Of a DNA stretch of 64,000 bases, positions 1-11,951 are shown one piece after another. Where the stretch lies: positions 1,798,001-1,862,000 of the forward strand of contig BCKC01000005.1 of assembly GCA_001600455.1 (NCBI GenBank). Reading direction: 5' to 3'. Position 1 is the first letter of the stretch, and each line of letters begins with the position of its first letter. Source of the stretch: Endocalyx cinctus (lineage: Eukaryota; Ascomycota; Sordariomycetes; Amphisphaeriales; Apiosporaceae). The notes under the pieces are model-generated. The model worked only from the letters and a program-made list of their open reading frames with translations, did no database searches and was not told where the DNA came from. Made by a program: the position numbers and the translations under genes.

Positions 1-1014
1 CATCTTCTCTTTTTGCCCGCGTCCCAGGGACGTAAGCCCGACGCTAAACATCGCCCCTCGCCCCTCGCCCCTCGCCAGAAATCTCAATCTCCTTGAGCCG
101 GGTGAGAAAGCGGTCATTAGGGCGGACGCGCGAGGTCTAGCGCTTACGAGCCGGGCCAGGGGCCTCCCTGAGGCTCATGTTCTCCTCGACGACCAGGTTA
201 TACGGCCACGAGGGCGCAGAATGATATACTGAAATTGTGTAGAGTTGTAGAAAGAAGTCTATGTAGACTCTCACGTTTATTTATAACTAACAAATGTACT
301 ATCATTCCCTAACAGACATATATATTTCATGGATTGCCTTATAGTTTTCGTCCCTTGTTCCTTATACCAATATTTGATTTACCTTCATATATACAACAAA
401 AAAAAAAAAAAAACTCTTCCTAGCAGCTTAGGCACTCTTAACCTCAAGTTGAACAATCAGGACTATACGTATTGTAGATGTCAGGGTGGCAGACTAGATC
501 ATCAACACGTTTAGGTATGTTGTAGAGGGCTATTGCCCCGGTGAGACCATACCTCTTTATATTATTATCCATTATGATGCTGAGGTCTTTTCTGGGGTTA
601 TGATCCATATCCAACCCTTAGGCTTCCAACATAATGGACTGCTCCAGGGTTATTTTTTTTTTTCTGAAATTCATCATACCACGACTAGAGATCAACTAAG
701 GAAGCCTCTGTAATGTGGGGAATAATCGTCTTATATAGGGCTGACAGGACAGCCTTACAGGCGTGCATACTTACAGTGATGTGCCCATGCTTAAACTTCT
801 GCCAGGCTATATTTACTCCAAGGATGAGACGATATGACTTCCTCCAAGGACTCTTTTCCTCTTTCCCTTTCTAATCAAAGTCAATTGAATACATACAATT
901 ATGAAGAATCGGCGTATTTCCCAGCATGATACTGCCTAGTATTTATTTAATCTTAGGTAGGTTCCCATCCGCGTCATTTATGCATTATCCAGGTATCTTT
1001 TAACCCCGTCGACA
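1..1014. other. Upstream intergenic region
   Basis: No coding sequence is supported here. Positions about 53-78 hold a short tandem repeat of the unit cgcccct (three to four copies). The remainder is AT-rich, with homopolymer A and T runs near 400 and 650. The last few hundred bases should contain the promoter of the NLR gene that starts at 1015, but I see no distinctive motif. Confidence 0.5.
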
Positions 1015-4000
1015 ATGACCATGAGGGAGTTTCCCACCATATATCGGCTAAGGGGCATACCCGAGAGCCAATGCCCTAAGTCCTTAGCTTCCGCCATGGC
1101 TTCCGCTCTGGGTCCTGATCACATTGTGCACCTCCACTCGCTGGCCGTGGACCTGCCTGAGAGCGGCTTCCGCGGCAAGCGGGTGGCCACAGTTACGTTC
1201 GAGGGGCCTGATAACAAAGACCCTAAAGAACTTTTGGATGCCATCTGTGGCCCTCCTTCGTTGGTAGACAGACCGGAGTGGACATTGGGAACAGAAAAGA
1301 CCGGCTTGAGCGATCGACTGTTCATTGACTCTCATTTCTATGGATTCACTGTTCTTAATGAAGTTGCGAAAGATCACCGGACTGAGTTAAGTGATATCCT
1401 TGGCCATATACCTTAAGCGGATCTCTATTCTAACTACCAAAAAGTTGTATTGTTGTGACGGGTTTAGCTGCAAATGCTCTCGCGGCTTGGAAGGCTAGAG
1501 GGGAAGACTCTTTTGTGTGGTTGAGAGACTACTTGCCTACCGAGTGCCCGGGCCTCCGGGTCATCACGTACGGTTACGACACGCACCTTGTCGGCAGCAC
1601 ATCTTGTCAGTGTGTCGATGATGTAGCCATAACTCTCGTTAACTCCTTGCAGAGAGAGAAATTCAGCGAACCGTCGACTAAGCCGTTGACATTTATTGCA
1701 CATAGCCTAGGCGGTATCCTCCTGAAGGCGTCCCTGGCAAAAATGGCAGAGTCGAAACTCGAAGAGCACTATTCCATTTTTTCGAGGCTCAACCAGGTAC
1801 TCTTGTTCGGGGTCCCTAACAGGGGAATGGAGAATGCCAATTTCCGGGACATCGCGGAAAACCAGCCAAACCTGGCTCTAGTAGAGGAGCTCGGCTTCTC
1901 GAACAAGCAACTACGCACTCTCGACGACCAGTTCTCCGAAATCTGTGACCATCGTGACGTTAGAGTAGTATCCTTCTACGAGACCAAGCTCACGTCAGGG
2001 GCAAAATGGATTGACGGCAGATGGCACGCGAGGCGAGGCGAACATGTTCTCTTAGTCCCCAAATATTCAGCCGTCCAAAAATGCTCCTCTGCGGAAGATA
2101 CGCTTGCGATTGACCTGGACCACTCATCTATGGTTAAATTTGCTAGGGGTGATAGATATATGACTAATTTGGTCAGATATCTAAAGCCTTTAGTCCGAGG
2201 TTATCGGAGGACTCGACTGCCGTGCAACGACTTTGTCGGCCGTGACCTTGAGCTCAGTGCTATCCATAAGCAATTAAATCAAAAGTTCGACAATAAGCCC
2301 TCTATCTTTCTCCTCACGGGTACTAATGGAATTGGGAAAACCTCACTGGCCAAGGAATACGCAAGAATACATAGGGAACTATGGTCTACGTATGCTATTC
2401 TGGACGTTTCCAACGAGCAAGCTCTCGTGGCTTCCGTCATGCAAGCATTTCCAAAGTTGGTGAGCCAGGAGAGTGAAATTAGGACAATAATGAAAATTAT
2501 TTCGAATCATCTCAACCAGGCTGACTCTGGCGACTGGTTATTGGTCCTGGATGATTATAGCCCTGCTCAAATAGGAGGATCAGAGCATCATCGTATAGTT
2601 GACGACTTCCTAGAGGAATTGGGTAGGGGCCGTCTGATAGTGACGGCTCGGCGGCTTGATTCCCTTCAATGGCTGGCCGCTCGGAATACGGAGAGAACGA
2701 CACTTCAACCACTTACTGAGGAGGAATCATTGAAGTTATTCAGACAGAGGTGTAAGGACAATGAACAGGGAATGAAGCGTGCGTCTAAGCCAAAATTTCC
2801 CCTTTTATCTTCTAGGACTGACTTTATCTAAGATACCAAACAACTCTTAGCTTACCTCGACGGACATCCCCTTGCTATCTCACTTATCGCTAGCTACTTC
2901 TCAGAAACTCAAACGCCTGCGTCAGCATACGTTGGTGCGTATAAAGAAAAGAGGCAACGGATTAGACAATCGGACGCCTTCAACCCGGATTCACCATTTA
3001 ATGATAACCTCAAGGAAGCTCTTTTTACCACATGGGAGATATCGTTTGAATGGGTTCGACGACACTGTCAAGACTCGTTCAGCTTGCTCAGGTTTTGGAC
3101 CTGCTTGGACAGGAGCAACTTCTCCTTCAAGCATCTATGCCATCACAATGCCGTCAGTACAGCATCCAGGGGTTTTCTCTCTGATTTGTGTACCGAATGG
3201 GACCGTAATCAGAAGAGAGCAGAGGCAAGGTTTCTAGATCGCATGAATGACTTGATGCTACTTTCTCTAATCACCAAAGGCTCAACGGCTAGTAATTTTA
3301 CGATGCATGGCCTGATATTTGACTGGTGTAGAGATTGGTTCGAACAGGAAGCTCGTCGCACCAGCATTGCTTGGGAGGTGATAGGATGCTTAGGTCTCAG
3401 CATACCCGATAGAGATGGTAGAATTAGTTACTGGAGAGACTGCCATTCAATACTACCCCATGCGGTAGCATGCTGGAAGCTAAACGCGAAAATCCTGGAA
3501 AATCGGTCTCCAAACCATTGTGACGATATCACAAAGCAAAAATCTCAAATTGGTGGACTTTATAGAATTGCCGATCTCTTTCGGATCTATCGTAAACTTG
3601 GACAGTCACGTCAGATCCTTCAAGTCGTGCGAGACCTTGCTGGGAAGCTCCCCCCCTCAAGAGAGAAGACATTGGTCTTAATCAATGTCCACAATGGCCT
3701 TGGAAACTTACTCAAGACTGTTTCATCAATGAATAAGAAATATCTTGAGGAGTCGCTCAACCACTTCCAAAGAGCCTTTGGAGGACACGAAGAACTGGAG
3801 AGGGAGGGTCTAATAGACCTAGAAGGGCTCCTCGGTACGAAATCCAATCTGGCTTCCGCATATACCAAGATGAAGAAATGGTCTGAGGCAGAGGGCCTTT
3901 ACAAGGAGATATTGGCGGCTTACGATAACGGCTTCGAGCGACCGGCGGACCGCTTAAGCTTACTTGAGAGATATGCCGCCTTATTCTTCTCACGCCAGGA

Positions 4001-4625
4001 GCAGGGGGACCTCGAGAAGGCACGGAGATTTTACGAGGAGATCTACGAGGGTTGCAAGCTTCTCTACGAGCAGGACAACGCGCGCGTGGGTCGGGCTGCG
4101 CTGAACCTTGCGCAAACCTACGCTAAGTCGCACGACCCCCTTCTCTACGAAAAGGTACAGGAATTGTTTGAAGAGTGCATAGAAATCTTGACATTTCACC
4201 GTGGTGGCCAGACCATTATATTCGATGCGAATTCTCGCTATGCTTCCTTCCTCTTTACGCTTGGCGAGTACAAAACAGCGATACCGCACATCGAAGAAGG
4301 GATACGTGGTTATGAAGGACTTGGTTTGCTAAATCGTGCTCTCAACGCCAAGGAACTGAAGGCCGACTGCCTGAGCAGCTTAGGCGATTGGGAAGCAGCA
4401 AATGACGTTTACATAAAAATTAAAGGCACAACACTAAAGAGAGACGACGAATGGTATTCATCGAAGAAAATATTGATCAATACTAGTATCCAACCGCACG
4501 CGCTAAGGACCAAGCCGAATTTGAGGATCGTTCTCGGTGGTACATTAGCAGTCCTATTGATCGCCATCCTAAGCGACCTTTTCCTTCGTCAAAAGTCATC
4601 CCAATCACACCTTTCCTTGTTTTGA
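1015..4625 (+). CDS. NLR-like protein: alpha/beta-hydrolase (SesB-like) - NB-ARC - TPR - C-terminal membrane helix
   Basis: This encodes a STAND/NLR-type protein of about 1165 residues, the class used by filamentous fungi for non-self recognition and heterokaryon incompatibility. Three exons fit: 1015-1385, 1445-2778 and 2833-4625. Intron 1 has donor GTTAAG, branch CTAAC and acceptor AAAAG; intron 2 has donor GTGCGT, branch CTGAC and acceptor CTAAG. The N-terminal half is a serine hydrolase of the SesB-like lipase type, starting at CIVVTGLAANAL (residue 125) with nucleophile motif AHSLGG (Ser about 211). The NB-ARC module has a P-loop GTNGIGKTS (about 416-424), a Walker-B-like LLVLDDY, and GHPLAISLIASYF after intron 2. 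TPR-like helical repeats follow, with features such as AEGLYKEILAAYDNG. The last 34 residues include a hydrophobic helix, GGTLAVLLIAILSDLFL. An in-frame TAA at 2829 is removed by intron 2, so the gene appears intact. The activating ligand is unknown. Confidence 0.85.
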
Positions 4626-4737
4626 CGATGACGGTCTTCTCCCGGATTAGATTGCCTTAGTCCTGGAAGATGTTTGCGGTTCTTCCTCGTCGTCATCCTC
4701 TCCATAACTGTAATCATCCCATCCGGAGTTGTCTTCC

Positions 4738-4863
4738 GACGAGGATTCATGATGTTCTGACGAAGATTCATGATGCTCCGATGAGGATTCGTGATGCTCC
4801 GACGAGGATTCATGGTGTTCCGATGATGATTCGCGGCGTTCTGTTGACGATTCACTGTACTCG
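4738..4863. repeat. 21-bp minisatellite, six copies
   Basis: Six consecutive 21-bp units start at 4738, 4759, 4780, 4801, 4822 and 4843. The consensus is close to gacgaggattcatgatgctc followed by one c or t; the last copies are the most diverged. Read on the minus strand, the array encodes a repeated SSSEHHE heptapeptide that runs on into an acidic stretch (SGWDDYSYGEDDDEEE) and a stop near 4650. That frame has less bias than the other five and suggests the array was, or is, the 3' end of a minus-strand gene convergent with the NLR gene. A possible intron (donor GTAAGT near 4917, acceptor TATAG near 4868) precedes it, but I could not assemble a convincing upstream gene. Confidence 0.75.
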
Positions 4864-6362
4864 GACTATACCATGTGAGCGGAGCTTATACGTTGCATGT
4901 GATGAATCGAAACTTACCATGGTTGAACAACTATATATTGATGGCGGAACAATTATATATTTCGGTAGCTAATCGCGAGTGCTTTGGAAGACTTGGAGAT
5001 GGTTTATGAATGAAACTAGAATCGTTTCGAACCGTCACAATCTGGAGACAGCGCTTTCTTATATACACCTAGAAGCAATATACAATTTCCCACTTTTGCT
5101 CCCCTTTCATGTTTCTGGAGGCATGTCCCTGGAGACAATACGTCACCAGAATCAATATATCACCGAAGCCTCAAAATTGGCCAGTGAGGATTACCTACCG
5201 TATTTCGTATTCATATAAGGTTGAATTTATGCACCAAGACTGTGTAAACAGCCAATCAATATCTCAAAGCTAGCGAAACCACAGGTAAGAACGTAGCAAA
5301 GGCTGTGACATCGAAATCAAACCGCAGCAGGCTACGAGTTCCAAGCTACGCTTTATCGCCTTTTCAACGGTACGAAGGATTTCGTTTTCAGACAGCAGGG
5401 CGTAGCCGGGCGAACTATATGACTGGGGTATATGTCACCTTGCATGAAGATGTTGGAGTGATTAGAGCAATGAAGCTAGGCGACAGCCCGACTAAGTCGA
5501 TTTTTCATGACTACATGATCCTGTTAGTAGATTTATCGTATGTGGAGGATCACGGCGGCCCTGTTCGGCTTCGAATTTATTGAACCCGATATGTTAGAGC
5601 TAGTTGATGACGATGCGTAGCTTATTGACATGTGATGAACCCACGACGACGACGAATGTCTGCCGCTATCACAGGACGAGCTTACGTTTTGGGAGATTCC
5701 TTTCAATGTAAACATTCTGCTGTAAGCGCTCCCATCTCCGGATTTCCGAATATGCACTTCTATATATCTTTAATAACATATTCGAAGATGATATGCGGGA
5801 GAGCTATGATGGGAATGCCTCTAGTTTTATAACCGTCATATCCACTGCACGCTCTTCTTTACAATGTAATCCATAATTATATATATGCCTTAACCTGTAA
5901 GGGTTTGCAGGTTCTTTACATAAGGCTGGATATGCATTGGTCTGGCATTTCATGCCAGCATTGCTGATCTTTTGAGATCCGTTATCTTCGCATAACTTAT
6001 TCATAAATATACATAAATACTCGTGGGCAGCTGCTCAGGACACTTGACTAATTAACCTATAACCTTACCTCACATGCTCGCCCTGAATGTACCCCCGTCT
6101 CTCTGCGTTGTCATAGATTTTTCCCGCCGCACTTTTTTTTCATAAATTTATCTCACATCGTATTAAAGTCAGTAGCCGTATCTCTAGGCTAAGAAGCAGA
6201 GAAACCCAGAATTCAACCAATCGTAAATTCCTCTCTTTACGTACGAATGGTCAAGGGCTATAGATTATTCTTAACGTGGGAGGGGAACTTGTCTACAGTC
6301 GTCGCCCAGCCGAAAAGTAGATCTCCACGTACGGGGACAGTATTTTAAATACCAAATCTGAT
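4864..6362. other. Intergenic or decayed sequence, no supported gene
   Basis: Several open stretches of 60-100 codons exist on the plus strand (4979-5218, 5305-5583), but none has a recognisable domain, good start context or splice continuity. Composition is AT-rich. The region may hold relics of the gene whose end is the 21-bp repeat array. Confidence 0.4.
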
Positions 6363-6835
6363 GTGACAGATATGGTACCTACTAGTCCGTCGCGGTATTG
6401 GCATTTACCTACAGTCCTGGAAGAAGCAAGGCAAAGAGAAGGCCACTGGAGTTGAGGCAATGCTGCATCGACTTTCAGGAGCAGGAGGGGCACGTGAAGT
6501 CGATCTTTACATCGGAACGGGAACTTGGAAGGCATATCCTGGGTGCCCAAACGGGCCCAAGATATATGGCAGCGTTCTCCAGACGTCTTAATTATGGAGA
6601 TGGCACACGTTATCCACAAAAAATATCTTGCCGTTGCTCGAGACGAACAGTGCAATAACTTTAACGTAAGTCGGGGTAATTATACATATATACTAGATAT
6701 GCGGACAAGAAAGAGCATTACGTTGCTCTAGTTGATGCGAGCGGCCGATAAGCTGCGGGTTCAAGTATACGTAAAGGCACCTAAAGCGCCATTTATGACG
6801 GTCATCGAACTTTCAGACTGTGGAGAAGCAGGCTC
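6363..6835 (+). pseudogene. Possible decayed coding sequence, function unknown
   Basis: One plus-strand frame reads as protein-like across the segment but is broken by scattered stops. Pieces include SRYWHLPTVLEEARQREGHW, then DIWQRSPDVLIMEMAHVIHK with YLAVARDEQ, then VQVYVKAPKAPFMTVIELSD. TGA stops near 6452 and 6494, a TAG near 6729 and a tandem stop after 6833 interrupt it. The sequence composition resembles neighbouring exons more than spacer DNA. I do not recognise the protein. It could equally be chance open sequence, so confidence is low. Confidence 0.25.
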
Positions 6836-7846
6836 TTGATGAGATACGCAAAGCTGGGGCAAACCACCGATCGATGCAAGTTCGGTTTTTTTTTTCTTGG
6901 GAGAATCTTTGAAGCAGATACCGGCGGAGCAATCTACAAACGAGGCCAATGTGATCGATAATATCGAGGGTGAAATCTCTCCAGCAGCTGCACTGGCCTC
7001 ATTCCCGACTTGCGATTGAAATATTTTCTTTCTTCCGTCCAGAACTGACAAGGATGACGACAAAGTGCTATCATGTATGGGCCAAACGGTGACACGTGTT
7101 AGGGGTATGTTCCTTGAAAACGGGGCTCCAGATGCATCACGCATATCGCTAGACGGGGGGCACTATCTCTCAAATCTGAAATCTATCGTCTTTAGTCTCA
7201 CGATCCAAGTTTGGATTGATTTCGTTTGGGAAAGGTGTGATGAATTGTCAGACCCGGCCTTCAACCACCTAACCCATTTTTGTTGCAGGTGGTTGGGCGC
7301 CAAGTATCTAAGAACTGTCAAAATTCTCAACCAGCGAGTGGATATCGCCCATATTTGGTTTAGTGACTCGACCAATCAGCGCTAACTTTGGTAACTATAC
7401 TCCGTACTGAATCCTCATTGGCGATTTTTTATGTCCTCACCGCTAACGATATATCCATCCTCACCGCAACGCGATATCTAGCGGCGGTGAGTACGCGATA
7501 CCATTAAAAATTTTCATTTTTTAATTTTTGAACGTTCCGAAGGAAGCGCGTCCCTGTATAGGAAGTAACGGATACGACGCCGGAGACCCGCAAGATCGGT
7601 GTTTTCCCAAAGTAACTTTTTTTGCGTTGTAAGTATGGGTGGAATAGGAGAGGTCGGATGGAGTGCAAAGTGGATAGGTAGTTGGGTAGTCAAGATGTAT
7701 AAGAAGAATGAGATATCCCGTTGAATTTACAGAAAATTTTTGGAGGAACCCAAGGGCAATAGCCTATCCCAACAACTCTTCAAAACATTTTTTATAACAC
7801 TTTTTCGGTTTTTTTAAACCATCTAAAAAACAACCTAACAGTCAAG
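6836..7846. other. Intergenic region with short inverted repeats
   Basis: Weak coding-like fragments continue to about 7380 (for example DDDKVLSCMGQTVTRVRGMF near 7050) but no gene model could be built. Around 7470-7500 the motif ctcaccgc and its complement gcggtgag form an 8-bp inverted repeat. The final 100 bases before 7847 are pyrimidine-rich and look like a fungal 5' leader. Confidence 0.35.
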
Positions 7847-8402
7847 ATGGCTTCTTTCACCGTCAACACTGTCGTCGCCACGGCCGCTGGTTCCGCCGCT
7901 TCGGACGCGAAGGTTCGTTTCTCCTCCACAATTGTCACCCTTCTCCTCCCTCTTCCTTCTATCTTGTTCCTCTTCTTCCTGTTTTTCGTCCTGCTTTTGC
8001 TGCCTTCCTGCTTCGCCGCTACCACCTTATTCCCTTGCTACTACTGCCTCGCCTTCCTCGTTCAGCCCGAATCGGAGGAGGAGAAGAACAGGGAAAACGG
8101 CGTCGACGCCCGGGAAGAGGAAGAAGAAGACATCGCTGACAAGTACTCTTCCTCCCTACAGCTCGGACTCAGCTCCGCCGTTGCTTTCTCCTCGCCATCT
8201 TTAGCACCCGCGTCTTTATAATCTGCCTGTCCGGCACGGGGTTTTCAAGCCGCTCCTAGACCCGCTGGACGGGGTGGTCGGTTCTCTCGTCAATACGGCG
8301 AGGGATCGTCCGCCTCGTCGGGACCCCGTGACCAGGACATGCCCGCGCTCCACTTCAGAGAAGGGGGTTGGGCAATGACGCGGATGCCGATGGGATGTGG
8401 CT
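7847..8402 (+). CDS. Small gene of uncertain structure and unknown function
   Basis: A good start (gtcaagATGGCT) follows a pyrimidine-rich leader and begins MASFTVNTVVATAAGSAASD. A donor-like GTTCGT follows at 7913. The next 250 bp are extremely CT-rich and hydrophobic in translation, which fits an intron better than a protein. A convincing acceptor (GCTGAC branch, CCTACAG) ends at 8161. In the starting frame the sequence stays open to a TAA at 8219-8221. After that stop, the same frame reads a Gly/Arg-rich tail with FQAAPRPAGRGGRFSRQYGE, ending at TGA about 8402. A further intron may therefore remove the TAA. Either a very short product or an RGG-tailed product is possible. I recognise no family. 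Confidence 0.35.
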
Positions 8403-10318
8403 GAGATAAAGACGATCAGAGAGGGAGAGGGGAAATAATAAAAAAGAGAGAGTGTATATTATTTCTCCCACACATGCACACACGCATATGCATACTCGGT
8501 TTTACATGTGCTTCACGTACATGCATGCAACAATCCTCTCTTTTCCTCTTTTCACCCGGAAGGGGTAAAATGGAAAGATGTGGTTGGTCTATTTTTTCTT
8601 CTTCTTCCTTCTTTTCTCGAGATTGATGTTATGAGCACAAGATGATGTTATGAGCAATCATGTTATGAGCACTGCCACTTTCGAGAATTTTGGGAAAAGA
8701 AAAAAAGTATCCCTTCCCCTTCTTTTTACTTTATTTCTTTTCTGGTGGGAGATAGAAACGAGAACTTTACCAAACCACAACGGTGTATTATGTGGATTTC
8801 ATGTACTATCTGGTATGTTTCTGCGTGTCTGTCTGTGTGTGAGTATTGTCTTCTCTCTCTTTTTCCTTATTTTCCTTCTTCTGTTCTCTTTTCCTCGTCT
8901 TTTCCAGCCGCATCGAGAAATTGGAGGATACAGGAAGAAAAAAAAAACCTACACAACTTTTTTTTAACGACCTCCCGCCAAATGACAATTTACAATTTCG
9001 AACCAACAACCTTCTTTTTTAACGACAAACACTCAATGAATGATACCACCACGCAAATGATACCCCCAAACCCAACCCGATTTGTCAATGACAAAACACA
9101 ACGACAAATCTTCCCCAACACAAAAACATTACGACATGGACTTCTTATTTCGCAGATGGTCGAACGGAGATATATAATGATATGAAATGAACAAAAAAAA
9201 AGCTTATGAAGGAGAAGGGAAATGATCATGAAAAGGAAAATGACACCAAAAACACTATACCCATCGCGAGTCCAGCTATTGTTAGCATGCCTTGACAGGC
9301 GCACGAATATAAATTTCTTTTGTTTATTAATACCTCTTATCTTCTTCTCTGATAGCAGCGTGATTGACTTTGAGTTGAGTGACATGCAATGACTTTTCAA
9401 GTGAACTAATATATGAACTCTTGGTCCTGGGCAAGACCTTAAACCGCAACCAAATCTCGCTCGCCCCGAGATAAAAGCAGAAACAGAACGACATCACACC
9501 GATGTCCGACGAAGCTGCGCGTGCTCTCCCGCCACGCGCGCCTGCCAGAACTACTACTACGGTACTTCCGGCATCGACACTATGTGTTTTACACACACAA
9601 AACTGTATATTTTTTGAGATACACACCCGAAGATATCACGGCTTTTTACTGGGAGATGGTGAGGGTTTTTCGTCGGTTCGCCCGGCTTTCCCTATCCATC
9701 TCACGGAGGGAATGGAGTCCGCCAGGTACCAAGCAGTTCAGGTACACTCGTGGAACTCTTGACTTAAGTTAGGCCAATTGAAGAACACTTTTTTTTTTTT
9801 TAATCAACAGAAACATAATCTCGTGACTCAGAATAATGTGATTCCCAATATCGTAGTTTGTCGATTTTCTCAATGGAATGATAAGTCTGTAATTTTCTTG
9901 ACTGTTTATCAAGTTGATTCACAGCCAGTCAAGCTGTTATGGAATATGTATTCTCATCGACTGGGCTAAATAAATACTGAGATACTGTCGATGAGTCTTT
10001 TGGGTGACATAGCATAGTGAGAGACATGTCTCTAGAATCGGATATGTATTGAAGAAAGAGAACCACCGATCGACTCAAGTTGCCTTCATCACTTTACATA
10101 GCTCACGACGTTCATTTTATATACCTTACTTAGAACTTTTATTTTCCCTTTTTGCTTTTTGTCTACTCTCATCCCGCCTTAAATTGCCCTACTTATTTTT
10201 CGTGGTACCGTATATCCTTCATTCTCAGATGATCCTTTTTTCATTCCCTTCTTCTTTCTCTTTTTTTTTTCACAATTCTCCTATGTTCATTGTTTTCGTG
10301 ATTCATAATTTATCGAGC
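8403..10318. other. Long intergenic region
   Basis: This is about 1.9 kb without a supported gene. It is rich in poly-T and poly-A tracts and CT/TG-rich simple sequence (for example near 8860-8940). Short open frames around 8745-9185 and 9502-9772 are low-complexity and have no domain or splice support. It should contain the 3' regions of the flanking genes. Confidence 0.5.
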
Positions 10319-11951
10319 TTAAATGGAAGAATCCGTGATCTTGCTACCCTTGAATGACTCGAGACCCTCGCCAGCCTAACAGTATTGTCATTCGTGTTAG
10401 CATTCCGCAAATCAAGGATGGGGGATAAAGTAAAAATAATAATAAAAGAGAGATACATACGTAGCTAGTAAGCGGCGAAACTTCAAGCCCCTCATCCGCA
10501 TCACCGTTCTCGACGGTGGCACCGGCGGCCTCGACCCACCGACGTCCCTGAGTCTTGATGTCCCTCCTGCTGGTGGTAGGGCCATCCTCGGGTGTCTTGA
10601 CGAAGTTCCCAGCCGCGTCCTTGTCGGGGTCGGCGTTCTTGAGCGGGGAGAACTCGTCTTCGCGCTTGACCTCGAGGCAGGCGAACTGGCCGAGGTCGAG
10701 CTCCTTGAAGTTGTCGAAGACGAACTGCTCGAGCTTGATGCCGTTGGGCTTCTCGGGTTTCACCTCGGCGCCCGAGGCCAGGTCGACGCAGGGGATCTTC
10801 TTGCGCGCCACGTGCGGCAGGAGCTTGTACTCCTTCTGCAGCGACGACAGCGAGTAGTAGTGGTTGACGATGTTGGCGGCCCGGAACTTGAGCACGCCCG
10901 GCTGCTTGGGGTCCTCCGCCTCCGCCGTCGCGCTGTCGATCTCCGAGTACTCCACCACGTCCGGTCGGCCGTTCTTCTGCAGGATCAGCCCGACCGACTC
11001 GGTCGCGTTGCGCTTCCGCACCACCTTGGTCGCGATCTCGACCTTCTTCTCGGCCGAGAAACCGATGAAGATGGGGTCGGCTACCTTGGCCAGGCAGTTG
11101 TCGACGCAGTAGGCGTGGATATGCTCCACGCCCCGCCTCTCCATATCCTGCACGATGCTGATGAGCGAGCCGTCCTTCTGGGGAAGCGAGGGCTTCTGCA
11201 ACGCCTTGTATATACCACCGTTACCGTCGGGAGCCACAGCCACCTTGCCCTTGGAGGCGAGCATGATCTTGCCGTCGTTGGCGATGCAGGGGAGAACGCC
11301 TTGCTCGAAAATAACGACGTTAGCCGGGTCCAGGCCGAAGTAAGGGGAGCCAGAGGCTCTTGCGCTGTTATCCGCGTCCGAAAGCTCGTCGAGGGATTCC
11401 TTCTTGAAGAACTTCTCCGTCGGGCCGCGCGTGGGTCCGCTCGTCATGACATACCACGGCACGATGGGCTCGGCGGAGGATCCTGCCTTAGCGGCGGCTA
11501 ACTTCTGCACCTTGTGTATACGCTCGGCCTGGATCTGGAAGAGGGATTTTTGAGATGGCAGGCCAATGTTGTAGCAGCCCTTGGGAGCTTTGCTACCCAG
11601 ACGAGTACCCTGACCACCGGCCATGAGGACGACGGCTACCTTGCCCTTGGCAATCAAGTCTAGACCTAGATCATACCATCGCTGGATGTCGGAAGCCTTC
11701 GAGTCAAGAATACTGGCGGTAGCAGATTCGGGGAGGGGTTCGACTACGGCGGGACCATCGTTCTGAGGAGGGTTCAGGGCAAGATCTCGTAACTCGTTCA
11801 CTTCGGCTGGGTTGATGTCATCGAGTTGGGTGAAGAGGGCTTCTTTCTCGGCTTCGCTGAGGGAATCATAAAAGGTAAATACGTGACCCTGGCCAGCCTG
11901 GGTGTATTTCTCTTTCAGAGAAGCTACGTTTTCAGGTGTGAACTTGGCCAT
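10319..11951 (-). CDS. UAP1: UDP-N-acetylglucosamine pyrophosphorylase
   Basis: The cytosolic enzyme converts UTP and GlcNAc-1-phosphate to UDP-GlcNAc, the precursor for chitin, N-glycans and GPI anchors. Two exons fit: 11951-10461 and 10375-10319, with an 85-bp intron (GTATGT...GTTAG). The product is 515 residues, normal for eukaryotic UAP1. The nucleotide-binding signature [11 protein letters not shown] lies at about residues 109-119, followed by [17 protein letters not shown]. The uridine-binding segment includes [18 protein letters not shown]. The spliced C-terminus ends [15 protein letters not shown], as expected for fungal UAP1; without splicing the tail would become a hydrophobic nonsense extension. 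The start at 11951 (agcaATGGCC) is preferred to an in-frame ATG 21 bp upstream because MAKFTPENV is the usual start region. The single-copy essential nature is inferred from the family. Confidence 0.95.

Noticed and set aside
2829..2831. In-frame TAA suggesting the NLR gene is broken
   Set aside because: A 54-bp intron (GTGCGT donor, CTGAC branch, CTAAG acceptor) removes it and restores the NB-ARC frame exactly.
4589..4855. Minus-strand open frame beginning MNRQQNAANHHRN
   Set aside because: A different minus-strand frame of the same repeat gives the more natural acidic SSSEHHE heptads; this one is a frame-shifted reading of the minisatellite.
8650..9185. Overlapping plus-strand open frames of 105 and 146 codons
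   Set aside because: Hydrophobic/low-complexity translations of T-rich spacer; no splice or domain support.
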